A stretch of DNA of 64,000 nucleotides from contig NZ_JAGIQA010000002.1 of NCBI RefSeq assembly GCF_017814975.1, forward strand, positions 1-64,000. Direction: 5' to 3'. This document shows, one piece after another, positions 1 through 8,043 of this stretch. The notes under the pieces are model-generated. The model saw nothing but the letters and a program-made list of their open reading frames with translations, was not told where the DNA came from and made no database searches. The stretch is from Cupriavidus consociatus. GTDB lineage: Bacteria > Pseudomonadota > Gammaproteobacteria > Burkholderiales > Burkholderiaceae. Position 1 is the first letter of the stretch; each line of letters starts with the position of its first letter. A program made the translations under genes and the position numbers.

Positions 1-129
1 ATCGACAACACCATCGAAGCGCTGGGCTGGAAGCCCGAGGTCACGATGGAGCAGTCGCTGCGCCGCATCTTCGAGGCGTATCGCTGCAAGGTGGTCGAAG
101 CGCGCACGCTGGTCGACTCGGCCAACTGA
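1..129 (+). CDS. C-terminal end of an ArnA-like UDP-glucuronate oxidative decarboxylase / NAD-dependent epimerase (partial)
   Basis: Only the last 42 codons are in the window, running from the left edge to a TGA at 127-129. The visible tail, with a 'LGWKPEVTMEQSL' stretch, resembles the end of extended short-chain dehydrogenase/reductases of the ArnA C-terminal type, where a 'W.P...M..S/T' motif precedes the last helix. The strongest support is the next gene, 13 bp downstream on the same strand, which is a clear ArnD. In the Arn pathway ArnA oxidises and decarboxylates UDP-glucuronate and formylates UDP-4-amino-arabinose for lipid A modification. The active site is outside the window, so the assignment is by context and tail similarity only. 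Confidence 0.6.
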   Translation: MDNTIEALGWKPEVTMEQSLRRIFEAYRCKVVEARTLVDSAN

Positions 130-142
130 GCACGCACCGCAG

Positions 143-1042
143 ATGGCACGCATTGCCCTGAAGGTCGACGTCGACACGCTGCGCGGCACGCGCGAAGGCG
201 TGCCGAAGCTGTTGTCGATGCTGAACGCCGCCCAGGCACAGGCCACGTTCCTGTTCAGCCTCGGGCCAGACCATACCGGCTGGGCGCTGCGGCGCGTGTT
301 CCGGCCGGGCTTCCTGAAAAAGGTGTCGCGCACCTCGGTGGTATCGAACTACGGCTTGCGCACGCTGATGTACGGCGTGCTGCTGCCGGGCCCGGACATC
401 GGGCGCAAGGGGGCGGCGCAAATGCGCGCGGCCCGCGCCGCCGGCCACGAGTGCGGGATCCACACGTGGGACCACGTCTACTGGCAGGACAACGTGCGCG
501 AGCGCGATGCGGCCTGGACCCGGCGCCAGATGCAGCAGGCGTTCGCGCGCTACACCGAGATCTTCGGCGAAGCGCCGGCGACGCATGGCGCGGCGGGCTG
601 GCAGATGAACGAGGATGCATTCCGCCAGATCGACGACTGGGGCATGGCCTATGCGTCGGACGGGCGCGGCACGGCGCCTTATATCCCCACCATCGACGGC
701 GTGCCGTGCCGGCACGTGCAGATGCCGACCACGCTGCCGACGCTGGACGAGTTGATCGGCACCGACGGGCTGACCGAAGACAATGTCCATACCGCGCTGC
801 TGCAACTGACCGCAGGCCCGGGCGACCATGTCTTTACGCTGCATACCGAACTGGAAGGCGGCAAGCTGGCGCCGGTGTTCGAGCGGCTGCTGGCGGGATG
901 GCGCGCGCAGGGGCACGAGCTGGTGTCGATGGCGGCGTGGTATCGCGGGCTGGAGCGAAGCGGGCTGCCGCGGCTACCGGTCACGTGGGGGGAGATTCCG
1001 GGGCGGAGCGGGGAGTTGATTATCCAGCCGCAGGTGGGCTGA
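143..1042 (+). CDS. arnD: 4-deoxy-4-formamido-L-arabinose-phosphoundecaprenol deformylase ArnD
   Basis: This 299-residue NodB-fold polysaccharide deacetylase removes the formyl group from undecaprenyl-phosphate-linked 4-formamido-arabinose at the inner membrane. The freed sugar is then moved to lipid A, which lowers binding of cationic peptides. The N-terminus has the ArnD signature 'VDVDTLRGTREGVP', the metal-binding histidines lie in 'HTWDH' (H107, H111), and 'AAGWQMN' and 'LHTELEG' match the later NodB motifs. Length is like that of enterobacterial ArnD, about 300. It follows the arnA-like tail by 13 bp, so the two are probably co-transcribed. Regulation is not visible because the promoter is upstream of the window. 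Confidence 0.92.
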   Translation: MARIALKVDVDTLRGTREGVPKLLSMLNAAQAQATFLFSLGPDHTGWALRRVFRPGFLKKVSRTSVVSNYGLRTLMYGVLLPGPDIGRKGAAQMRAARAAGHECGIHTWDHVYWQDNVRERDAAWTRRQMQQAFARYTEIFGEAPATHGAAGWQMNEDAFRQIDDWGMAYASDGRGTAPYIPTIDGVPCRHVQMPTTLPTLDELIGTDGLTEDNVHTALLQLTAGPGDHVFTLHTELEGGKLAPVFERLLAGWRAQGHELVSMAAWYRGLERSGLPRLPVTWGEIPGRSGELIIQPQVG

Positions 1043-1069
1043 CGAGGCCTCCACAATACCGACTGGGTG

Positions 1070-1190
1070 CTCCCTCTCCCGCTTGCGGGAGGGGGTTGGG
1101 GTGAGGGCAGGTGTGCCCACGAAGTCCAGGCTAGTGGCATGCCAGGGCCTGCCCTCACCCCCGGCCCCTCTCCCGCTTGCGGGAGAGGGG
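1070..1190. repeat. Inverted pair of REP-like palindromic elements (REPIN-like)
   Basis: Two copies of a G/C-rich element lie in opposite orientation between arnD and cadA. The first (1072-1108) has a CTCCCGCTTGCGGGAG hairpin followed by a GGTTGGGGTGAGGG tail. The second (1151-1190) starts with the mirrored CCCTCACCCCCGGCC and ends with the same hairpin. The whole unit can fold into a long stem with about 40 nt between the copies. It lies between arnD, which ends at 1042, and cadA, which ends at 1211 on the other strand, so it could also act as a bidirectional transcription stop. A related single copy is at 29951-29990. Confidence 0.7.
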
Positions 1191-1210
1191 TACAAACCAT
1201 CAGCCGTTGG

Positions 1211-3631
1211 TTAAGCCCCGCGCTGCGCTCCCACCCGCAGCCCATTGAACACCACCAGCAAACTCGCCCCCATATCGGCGAACACCGCCATCCACATCGT
1301 CCCCATCCCCATCACCGTCAGCGCCAGGAAAACCCCCTTGATGCCCAGCGCCAGCGTGATGTTCTGCACCAGGATGCGCGAGGTGCGGCGCGACAGGCGG
1401 ACGAACTCCGGGATCTTGCGCAGATCGTCGTCCATCAGCGCCACGTCGGCGGTCTCGATGGCGGTGTCGGTGCCGGCCGCGCCCATGGCGAAGCCGATAT
1501 CGGCACGCGCCAGCGCCGGCGCATCGTTGATGCCGTCGCCGACCATGCCGATGCGGCCGCTGCGCGCATGCGCGGCGTCGGCCAGCGCGGCGATGCCGTC
1601 GGCCTTGTCCTGCGGCAACTGGTTGCCGCGCGCCTCGTCGATGCCGACCTCGGCCGCGATGGCTTGCGCGGTATGCGGGTTGTCGCCCGACAGCATCAGC
1701 GTCTTCACGCCCAGCGCATGCAGTTCGGCGATTGCCTGCCGGCTGGTCTGGCGTACCGTATCGGCTACCGCGAAGAGTGCAAGCGCGGTGGCGGCGCCGT
1801 TGTCTTCGACGCGTGCCAGCAGCACCACGGTCTTGCCTTCGCGCTCGATCGCTTCCAGCCGCGCCTCCAGCGCCGGAGAGCAGGCGCCCAGGTCATGCAC
1901 CAGCCGGTGGTTGCCAAGCCGGTATTCCACGCCCTGCACCGTGCCGCGCGTGCCGCGGCCCGCGAGCGCCTCGAAATCGTCCACCGGCAACGTCGCAATG
2001 CCCTCGCCCGCCGCCGCCGCGGCCACCGCGCGCGACACCGGGTGGTCCGAGCGCGCGGCCAGGCTGGCGGCAATGGCGCGCGCCTGCGGCGGTGCGTCGC
2101 CCAGCAGCGCATGGCCGGTCTGCACCGGCTTGCCGTGCGTGATCGTGCCGGTCTTGTCCAGCGCCACCCAGGCCAGGTGCCGGCCCTGCTCCAGGTAGAC
2201 CCCGCCCTTGACCAGGATGCCCCGGCGCGCGGCCGCGGCCAGGCCGCTGACGATGGTCACCGGCGTGGAGATCACCAGCGCGCACGGGCAGGCGATCACC
2301 AGCAGCACGAGCGCCTTGTAGATCCAGTCGGCCCAACCGCCGCCAGCCAGCAGCGGCGGCACCACCGCCACCGCCACCGCAATCGCAAACACCGTGGGGG
2401 TGTAGATGCGCGAGAACTGGTCGACAAAGCGCTGCGTCGGCGCGCGTCTGCCCTGCGCGGCTTCCACCGCGTGGATGATGCGCGCCAGCGTCGAGTCGCT
2501 GGCCGGCGCGGTCACGGTGTATTCCAGTTCGCCGGACTGGTTGATCGAGCCGGCGAAGAGCGGATCGCCCTCGGCCTTGTCGACCGGCGCGCTTTCGCCG
2601 GTGATCGGCGCCTGGTCCAGCGCCGACTGGCCGCGCACGACCATGCCGTCCAGCGCCACGCGCTCGCCGGGGCGCAGCCGCACCAGCGCGCCAACGGCGA
2701 CGCTGGCCGCGGACACGGCTTCCCAGCTGCCGTCGTCGCGGCGCACTGTCGCCTGCTCCGGCGCCATCGCCATCAGTCCGCGGATTGCATTGCGAGCGCG
2801 GTCCAGCGAGGCGGCCTCGATGCGCTCGGCCAGCGCGAACAGCACCATCACCATCGCCGCTTCGGGCCACTGGCGCAGCAGCAACGCGCCGGTAACGGCG
2901 ATGCTCATCAACGCATTGATATTCAGGTTGCCGTTGCGCAGCGCGATCCAGCCCTTGCGGTAAGTGGTCAGGCCGCCCAGCGCCACCGCCGCCAGCGCCA
3001 GCGCGGCCGGCAACCACGGCAGGCCGAGCGCCAGCCATTCGGTCGCTTCCGCGCCGACCGCGGCCACGCCGGCCAGCGCCAGCGGCCACCACGGCTTGCG
3101 CGCGGTGGTCTCGGGCAGCACCTGCTGCGCGGCTTCGGCATCCAGCGGCACCGCCTGCATGCCGAGGCTGCGGATGGCAGCGACCACCGGCTCCGGCGAC
3201 GGCAGCGTATGGTGGACCGTCAGCACTCGCTGGATCAGGTTGAACTCCAGCGCCGCCACGCCGGCCATATTGCCCAGCTTGTTGCGGATCAGCGTTTCCT
3301 CGGTGGGGCAGTCCATCGCGTCGATGCGATAGGCAGCCGTGCGGGCGCCGGCCGGCACCTCGACGGGCGCGGCTGCCGCTGCCGGCGTCAGGGCAATCGT
3401 TGACGAGCAGCCACCTCCGCAGCAGGTGTGCGCCTCGGCAGCCGGAGCGGCCTGCGAAAGTCCGTGATCGTGATCGTGGGCATGAGCGTCGCCATGATCG
3501 TGATCATGCGTGTGATCGTGCCCGTGATCATGGGCGTGATCGTGGCCATGTTCATGGCGGTGTTTGGAGTGATCGTGCCCCGGGCGGGCATGATCCCGGG
3601 GCAGTGCGTCTTCAGGTGACGTGCGAGCCAT
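1211..3631 (-). CDS. cadA: Heavy-metal-translocating P1B-type ATPase (Zn/Cd/Pb exporter)
   Basis: This 806-residue inner-membrane pump exports divalent soft metals at the cost of ATP. Residues 14-57 are a histidine-rich tail of HD/HG repeats, followed by a CCGGGC cluster (70-75). A heavy-metal-associated domain follows, with 'MDCPTEE' (106-112), which has one cysteine where the classical GMxCxxC has two. The pump core shows ITGES (343-347), the CPC transmembrane motif (448-450), the phosphorylated DKTGT (492-496), the SDHP nucleotide motif (528-531) and GDGIND (698-703). CPC with an HP motif and a His-rich tail points to the Zn/Cd/Pb subgroup rather than copper. The ATG at 3631 lies about 30 bp downstream of a MerR-type operator. 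No metal-responsive regulator is adjacent. Confidence 0.93.
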   Translation of the reverse strand: MARTSPEDALPRDHARPGHDHSKHRHEHGHDHAHDHGHDHTHDHDHGDAHAHDHDHGLSQAAPAAEAHTCCGGGCSSTIALTPAAAAAPVEVPAGARTAAYRIDAMDCPTEETLIRNKLGNMAGVAALEFNLIQRVLTVHHTLPSPEPVVAAIRSLGMQAVPLDAEAAQQVLPETTARKPWWPLALAGVAAVGAEATEWLALGLPWLPAALALAAVALGGLTTYRKGWIALRNGNLNINALMSIAVTGALLLRQWPEAAMVMVLFALAERIEAASLDRARNAIRGLMAMAPEQATVRRDDGSWEAVSAASVAVGALVRLRPGERVALDGMVVRGQSALDQAPITGESAPVDKAEGDPLFAGSINQSGELEYTVTAPASDSTLARIIHAVEAAQGRRAPTQRFVDQFSRIYTPTVFAIAVAVAVVPPLLAGGGWADWIYKALVLLVIACPCALVISTPVTIVSGLAAAARRGILVKGGVYLEQGRHLAWVALDKTGTITHGKPVQTGHALLGDAPPQARAIAASLAARSDHPVSRAVAAAAAGEGIATLPVDDFEALAGRGTRGTVQGVEYRLGNHRLVHDLGACSPALEARLEAIEREGKTVVLLARVEDNGAATALALFAVADTVRQTSRQAIAELHALGVKTLMLSGDNPHTAQAIAAEVGIDEARGNQLPQDKADGIAALADAAHARSGRIGMVGDGINDAPALARADIGFAMGAAGTDTAIETADVALMDDDLRKIPEFVRLSRRTSRILVQNITLALGIKGVFLALTVMGMGTMWMAVFADMGASLLVVFNGLRVGAQRGA

Positions 3632-3660
3632 CTCTTGTTGTTCGCGTGGTTTGACCTGAT

Positions 3661-3694
3661 GACATTGAAGACCCTGTAGCGGCTACAGAGTCAA
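3661..3694 (-). promoter_or_regulatory. MerR-family (CadR/PbrR/ZntR-type) operator-promoter of the metal ATPase gene
   Basis: Read on the minus strand there is a TTGACT -35 box (3689-3694), then the perfect dyad CTGTAGCCGCTACAG (3674-3688), then a TTCAAT/TCAATG -10-like box (about 3663-3669). The 19-20 bp spacing with a palindrome between the boxes is the hallmark of promoters that MerR-family activators untwist. The CTGTAG...CTACAG half-sites resemble those of cadmium/lead/zinc regulators. The site sits directly before cadA. The cognate regulator is not in the window and probably acts from elsewhere. Confidence 0.75.
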
Positions 3695-3702
3695 GCGGGC
3701 CC

Positions 3703-4113
3703 TCAGTGCTCGCAATTGACCATCCACGACATGCCGAAGCGGTCGACCAGCATGCCAAAGCCTTCGGCCCAGAACGTCTTCTGGTACGGCACCACCACCT
3801 GGCCGCCTTCGGCCAGCCCGTTGAAGATGCGCTCGCCCTCTTCCTTGCTGACCGCGCCGACCGACAGGCTGAAGCCGCTGAAGGCCGGACGCTCGCCAGG
3901 GCGGCCATCGGAGGCCATCAGCTGGGTCTCGCCGAACTGGATATTGGCGTGCATCACCTTGTCCTTCCAGTCTTCCGGGATCTGCATGCCCTGGTCCGGC
4001 GGAGCCTCCTTGTAGCGCATCGCGAAGGTCACCTGCGCGCCCAGTACCTTGCCGTAGAACGCCACGGCTTCGTCGAAGCGGCCGCCAAAATCCAGATAGG
4101 GTTGCACCTGCAT
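3703..4113 (-). CDS. PhnB/YjdN-like VOC (glyoxalase/bleomycin-resistance fold) protein
   Basis: This 136-residue protein opens with 'VQPYLDFGGRFDEAVAFYGKVLGA', the usual start of PhnB-like members of the vicinal oxygen chelate superfamily. It has the conserved 'GFSLSVGAVSKEEGERIFNGLAEGG' segment and ends with 'DRFGMSWMVNCE'. The function of this subgroup is not settled; members are annotated as glyoxalase-like or 3-demethylubiquinone methyltransferase-like. The ATG at 4113 is preceded by AAGGAG at good spacing and is preferred over an in-frame start 81 bp upstream. It reads in the same direction as the two-component genes, but the gap suggests a separate transcript. Confidence 0.85.
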   Translation of the reverse strand: MQVQPYLDFGGRFDEAVAFYGKVLGAQVTFAMRYKEAPPDQGMQIPEDWKDKVMHANIQFGETQLMASDGRPGERPAFSGFSLSVGAVSKEEGERIFNGLAEGGQVVVPYQKTFWAEGFGMLVDRFGMSWMVNCEH

Positions 4114-4227
4114 GTCACTCTCCTTGTGGGTTGTGATCCTGGTTGCGTATGGGTGCGCCGGCCGGAGTTGCCGCTGCCGGCACACGTGCGCCATTATGCG
4201 CGCGTGCCGGGCCCGTGCAAGCGCAGC

Positions 4228-4242
4228 GGCCCGCGGCGGGCC
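4228..4242 (-). terminator. Short GC-rich dyad just after the sensor kinase stop codon
   Basis: A perfect GGCCCGC-G-GCGGGCC hairpin lies directly downstream of the copS-like stop codon (4246). There is no T-run on the minus strand, so intrinsic termination is uncertain. Confidence 0.3.
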
Positions 4243-4245
4243 GGT

Positions 4246-5697
4246 TCAGGCCACCGTGGCGGGAGCCTGCGTCGCGGCGGCCGGGGTTTCAACCGGGAAC
4301 TGCAGCGAAAACACCGTTTCGCCGTCAGCGCTGCGCACGGTCACGCTGCCGCCATGCAATCGCATGATGGTGTCGACGATTGCCAGCCCGAGGCCGGTCG
4401 AGGTGGCGGAATTGCGGCGCGACGGGTCCGCGCGGTAGAAGCGGCCAAAGATATGCGGCAGGGTGTCCGGCGGGATCGCCGGTCCCGCGTTGCTGACGCG
4501 GATGCAGGTGTTGGCCGCCCCACCGGGCGCGGGAACGCGCGTGGCATCCAGCTGCACCGTGGTTCCCTCGGGCGCGTGGCGCAGCGCGTTGTCGAGCAGG
4601 TTGGTGACCGCGCGCCGCAGCAGCGTCTGGTCGGCCTGCACCAGCGCGTGTCCGCCAACCGCCAGCGTGACGTCGCGGTCGGCCGCGACCGCCTCGAAAT
4701 ACTCGGCCATCTTGTCGAGCTCTTCACGCGCATCCAGCGTGCGCACGCCCAGTGCCACCTGCGCATGGTCGGCGCGCGCGAGGAACAGCATGTTTTCGAT
4801 CATGCGCGCCAGCCGTTCGTACTCTTCCAGGTTCGATTCGAGCAGCGCCTCGTATTCCGCCGCGCCGCGGCTTTGCGCCAGCGTCACCTGGGTCTGGCCG
4901 ATCAGGTTGCTGATCGGCGTGCGGAAATCATGCGCCAGGTCGGCGGAGAACTCTGAGAGCCGCGAGAAGCTGTCCTGCAGCCGCGCCAGCATGTCGTTGA
5001 ACGCGGCCGCCAGCTCGCGCAGCTCGGCGGGCGCACTGCCCACATCGAGCCGCGTGGCGAGGCGGCTGGTGGTCACCGCGGCCGCATCGGTTGCCATGCG
5101 CCGCAGCGGCCGCAGCCCGCGCCGCGCCAGCACGAAACCGAGCCCCGCCGCCACTGCCGCGCCGCACAGCGTCGCCCACAGCAGCCGGTAGCGGTATTCG
5201 CGGATCAGCGCCACGCGATAGCCGGCATCGCGCAGCACCACGATCTCGACCGCCTTGTCGGAATCGCCGAGCTGGCCGAGCGCGGCAATGCCGCGCGAGG
5301 GCACGCCGTTGCGCGGACGCCAGGTCTGCAGCATGTCCTTCTCGGGCTGCGTACCGGCCGGCAGCACGCGCAGCGGCGGCACGGTCTCGTTGCGCGGATT
5401 GAGCGTGACGAGCGGCTCGCCCTGCCGGGTGCGGACCACCAGGATCAGCCCTTCATGGCCCATGGCGATATCGGCGAAGCGATGCGTATCGGCGCGGATC
5501 TCGGCCTCGCTGCGCACTTCACGCAGCAGGTGGCGCACCAGCAGCACTTCGCCTACCAGTTCGCTCTCATCACGGCCCTCAAGCTGAGCCGACAGCGCGC
5601 TGGACAGGTACGCGGCCACGCTCACCAGGATGGCGGCCGTGGCCAGGCCGTACGCCAGCGCCAGCCGCGTGGTCAGGGACGACGGCAGCCGCATCAT
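4246..5697 (-). CDS. copS: Heavy-metal-type sensor histidine kinase (CopS/CusS family)
   Basis: This 483-residue inner-membrane kinase has a first transmembrane helix at about residues 9-34, a periplasmic region of about 135 residues and a second helix at about 171-191. A HAMP region follows, then the phosphoacceptor motif '[13 protein letters not shown]' (H256) and an ATPase domain with '[18 protein letters not shown]'. The layout and length match CopS/CusS/IrlS-type metal-sensing kinases. Its start overlaps the response regulator stop by 4 bp (ATGA), so the two are translationally coupled. The sensed metal, probably copper or another transition metal, cannot be read from the sequence. Confidence 0.88.
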   Translation of the reverse strand: MMRLPSSLTTRLALAYGLATAAILVSVAAYLSSALSAQLEGRDESELVGEVLLVRHLLREVRSEAEIRADTHRFADIAMGHEGLILVVRTRQGEPLVTLNPRNETVPPLRVLPAGTQPEKDMLQTWRPRNGVPSRGIAALGQLGDSDKAVEIVVLRDAGYRVALIREYRYRLLWATLCGAAVAAGLGFVLARRGLRPLRRMATDAAAVTTSRLATRLDVGSAPAELRELAAAFNDMLARLQDSFSRLSEFSADLAHDFRTPISNLIGQTQVTLAQSRGAAEYEALLESNLEEYERLARMIENMLFLARADHAQVALGVRTLDAREELDKMAEYFEAVAADRDVTLAVGGHALVQADQTLLRRAVTNLLDNALRHAPEGTTVQLDATRVPAPGGAANTCIRVSNAGPAIPPDTLPHIFGRFYRADPSRRNSATSTGLGLAIVDTIMRLHGGSVTVRSADGETVFSLQFPVETPAAATQAPATVA

Positions 5698-6395
5698 GCC
5701 GCGGCGGGCCCGAAGCCATCGCTGTCTTCGCCATCATCCAGGACATAGCCCATGCCGCGCCGGGTATGGATCAGCTTGCGCGGAAACGGGTCGTCGACCT
5801 TGGCGCGCAGGCGCCGGATCGATACGTCGACCACGTTGGTGTTGCTGTCGAAGTTGACGTCCCACACCTGGGACGCGATCAGCGAGCGCGACAGCACCTC
5901 GCCGCGGCGGCGCGCCAGCAGGTATAGCAGCGCAAATTCCTTCGAAGTCAGGTCAATCTTCTGGCCGGCGCGCACCACGCGGCGGCGGATGGCATCGATC
6001 TGCAGGTCGGCCACCTCGATGAATTCGCTCTCGCGCAACGGCCCGCGGCGCAGGATGGTGCGGATGCGCAGCACCAGCTCCGCGAAGGCGAACGGCTTGA
6101 CCATGTAGTCGTCGGCACCAAGCTCCAGGCCCTTGAGGCGGTCGGACAACTCGTCGCGCGCGGTCAGGAACAGCACCGGCGTGTCGCGCTCGCGGCGCAG
6201 CTCGCGCAGCACCTGCCAGCCGTCCAGGTTCGGCAGCATCACGTCCAGCACGATCAGGTCGTAGGGGTGTTCGCGCGCGTGGGCCAGGCCGTCGACGCCG
6301 TCGCGCGCCAGGTCCACCACGAAGCCGGATTCAGTGAGGCCCTTGAGCAGGTAATCGCCCGCCTTGGGTTCGTCCTCGACAATCAGGATACGCAT
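5694..6395 (-). CDS. copR: OmpR-family response regulator (CopR/CusR/CzcR-like)
   Basis: This 233-residue regulator has a receiver domain with acidic residues 'EDE' (7-9), phosphoacceptor D51 in '[14 protein letters not shown]', and K100 in 'DDYMVKPF'. The C-terminal winged helix shows '[24 protein letters not shown]' and '[14 protein letters not shown]...TRRGMGYVL', typical of OmpR/PhoB regulators of metal resistance. It is the first gene of a two-gene operon with the overlapping kinase. It probably activates metal-efflux or copper-resistance genes, none of which is adjacent except the separately controlled cadA about 2 kb away. Confidence 0.9.
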   Translation of the reverse strand: MRILIVEDEPKAGDYLLKGLTESGFVVDLARDGVDGLAHAREHPYDLIVLDVMLPNLDGWQVLRELRRERDTPVLFLTARDELSDRLKGLELGADDYMVKPFAFAELVLRIRTILRRGPLRESEFIEVADLQIDAIRRRVVRAGQKIDLTSKEFALLYLLARRRGEVLSRSLIASQVWDVNFDSNTNVVDVSIRRLRAKVDDPFPRKLIHTRRGMGYVLDDGEDSDGFGPAAA

Positions 6396-6611
6396 GTGTC
6401 AGTCACTTTCCGGCGGCACCAGTGCCGCCATGGCGTAACGCTAGCCGAGGACGGCCGGAAAAGGGCAAAGATTTCAGAAATGTCATCGCAAAGACGGCTT
6501 ATTGCGGGTAAATGCCAGTAAAATGCGCGGTGACCGCCGGCCTGGCCGATGGTTCCCGCCGCGCGCCGCGCGAATTCGATTTCCTGTCCGCTTAGCCTTC
6601 GCCCGCCCCAG

Positions 6612-7046
6612 ATGAAACGCCTGCCGCGCCTGTCCAACTCCCTGCTGCTGTCGCTTGCCATGCTCGCGCCGGTATCCGGCGCCCTTGCAGCCGTGACGAC
6701 CGTATGCAGCGCGGTGCAGGCCGCGGGGCTGTCGCTGCCGGAACGGCACGCGGCGGCCAAGATGGAAGCCGAAGCCGCACTGGGCGGCGGCAGCGAAGGC
6801 AGCTGCCGTGGCGCCGCCGTGCAGGTCATGGTGGAGCCCGGCGGACAAGGCGTGCCGCTGCAACTGCAGGAGGGGGCGCCGCAGCCGTCCAACGACGACA
6901 CCGCAGCGCTTCCGGGCCAACCTGCCACCGCCGCGGGCGAACTGCCGGAACTGCCACCCGAGGTCATGGCCCACTGGGCGCATGCGGCCCCGATGGCGAC
7001 ACCAGCGGTATTCAACGACCTGCTGCCTTTTGCCACGCGCTGCTGA
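6612..7046 (+). CDS. Small secreted protein of unknown function
   Basis: This 144-residue protein begins with a clear Sec signal peptide (basic 'MKRLPRL', a hydrophobic stretch, and likely cleavage near 'SGALA-AV', about residue 27). The mature part is acidic, Ala/Pro/Gly-rich, holds three scattered cysteines and ends in Cys. I recognise no domain. It is divergent from the CopR-like regulator across about 215 bp, so it may be a target of that system, but this rests on position only. The ATG at 6612 is chosen because the signal peptide starts there; an in-frame ATG 63 bp upstream would put a polar leader in front of it. Confidence 0.6.
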   Translation: MKRLPRLSNSLLLSLAMLAPVSGALAAVTTVCSAVQAAGLSLPERHAAAKMEAEAALGGGSEGSCRGAAVQVMVEPGGQGVPLQLQEGAPQPSNDDTAALPGQPATAAGELPELPPEVMAHWAHAAPMATPAVFNDLLPFATRC

Positions 7047-7123
7047 AGCGCCACGCCGCGCCTGGCGGCGTTCCTGACTGCTGCCCGCTTGTTGCCGCAA
7101 GCCGCTGGCGCCGCGCGTGCGGC

Positions 7124-7438
7124 TTATTCGACGCGAAAGAACTCGATCGATTGCCCCGCATTGACCGCGCGCTGCAGCCAGTCGGGGTATTCGCCCACGC
7201 CGTCCCAGCTTTGCCCCAGGGCATTGCGGTAGAGCGGACGCGGTGCGCCGTTGGTCTTGGCGCTGACAACATCGGCGCCGGTCTCGGGAGCGGCCTTGCG
7301 TGAGGATTCCACAGCGGGCGCCGGGACCTTGTCGAAGCATCCCGCGGCGACCAGGTCGTCAAGCGTCAGCGCATGACGGTCCATTTGCTCGTGGATCCAC
7401 GCCACCGCAGCGAGTTTGGCTGAATCAGACTCGGACAT
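7124..7438 (-). CDS. H-NS family nucleoid-associated protein (short form)
   Basis: This 104-residue protein ends in the H-NS/MvaT-type DNA-binding motif 'YRNALGQSWDGVGEYPDWLQ' (about 70-89), the beta-strand/AT-hook-like region that inserts into the minor groove of AT-rich DNA. The N-terminal half is a short helical segment ('AAVAWIHEQMDRHALTLDDLVAAG'), followed by a Pro/Ala-rich linker. Such short H-NS paralogues are numerous in Cupriavidus, Ralstonia and Burkholderia and probably silence AT-rich acquired DNA. The ATG at 7438 is the natural start; an upstream in-frame extension has no H-NS-like content. Confidence 0.85.
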   Translation of the reverse strand: MSESDSAKLAAVAWIHEQMDRHALTLDDLVAAGCFDKVPAPAVESSRKAAPETGADVVSAKTNGAPRPLYRNALGQSWDGVGEYPDWLQRAVNAGQSIEFFRVE

Positions 7439-7719
7439 GACTATCGTGAGAGGCCCGCTGCATTTCCGCGGGCAATGAAGACCGGCGATGGAACCACAGG
7501 CCGGTCGGATAGCCGTGATTCTACAGCCTTTGCCGGCGCTGCCGGCATTTGCGCGCGACGGCGCAGCGCATTTCCTCGCTTTTGCCGTGCGCTTGCCGCG
7601 CAGGCCAATGCTGCATGACGGCAATGTCATGTGGGCGTCATGCTGGCGTGGATGGCGAGTGCCTAGACTTCTCTCTACCGCCACCCGTCCCGGGCTGGCA
7701 ACCTTACGGAGAAGCATCC

Positions 7720-7995
7720 ATGCAAGCACTCAGGCAAGTCTTTGTCGCCACCGCACTGGTTGCGGCCGTGGTCGGCACCGCGCAAGCTGCACCGCGCGGC
7801 GTCGATCCGTTCAGCGACGGCGCGCACAGCGTCACGGGCACGCGCAGCCCGTTCACCGACGGCGCGCGTACGGCCACCGGCACCCGCAACAGCTTTACCG
7901 ATGGCGCACACACCGCCACCGGCACGCGCAGCACGTTCACCGACGGCGCGCACAACCCGAACGGCCCGCGCGACAGCTTCAGCGACGGCGCCTGA
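7720..7995 (+). CDS. Small secreted protein made of 14-residue tandem repeats
   Basis: This 91-residue protein has a signal peptide (about residues 1-24, cleavage after 'AQAA') and a mature part made almost only of the unit F(S/T)DGA(H/R)xxTGTRxx. There are four full units from residue 31 plus a terminal half unit 'FSDGA'. A GGAG-like ribosome site lies about 9 nt before the ATG. I do not recognise the family. The periodic Asp, Thr and Gly could suit a repetitive ion- or surface-binding peptide, but that is a guess. It stands alone between convergent or unrelated genes. Confidence 0.75.
   Translation: MQALRQVFVATALVAAVVGTAQAAPRGVDPFSDGAHSVTGTRSPFTDGARTATGTRNSFTDGAHTATGTRSTFTDGAHNPNGPRDSFSDGA
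7810..7992 (+). repeat. 42-bp tandem repeat array inside the small secreted protein gene
   Basis: Four full 42-bp units (7810-7851, 7852-7893, 7894-7935, 7936-7977) and a 15-bp partial unit encode 14-residue repeats. Units are similar but not identical in DNA, so the array is diverged rather than freshly expanded. Confidence 0.85.
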
Positions 7996-8043
7996 CCTGC
8001 GCCGCCCGCCACGCGGCCGCCACGCCGCGCACGCGGGACCGCA

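Noticed and set aside
1067..3403. Long plus-strand open frame opposite the metal ATPase
   Set aside because: Low-complexity antisense frame; P-type ATPase motifs are all on the minus strand.
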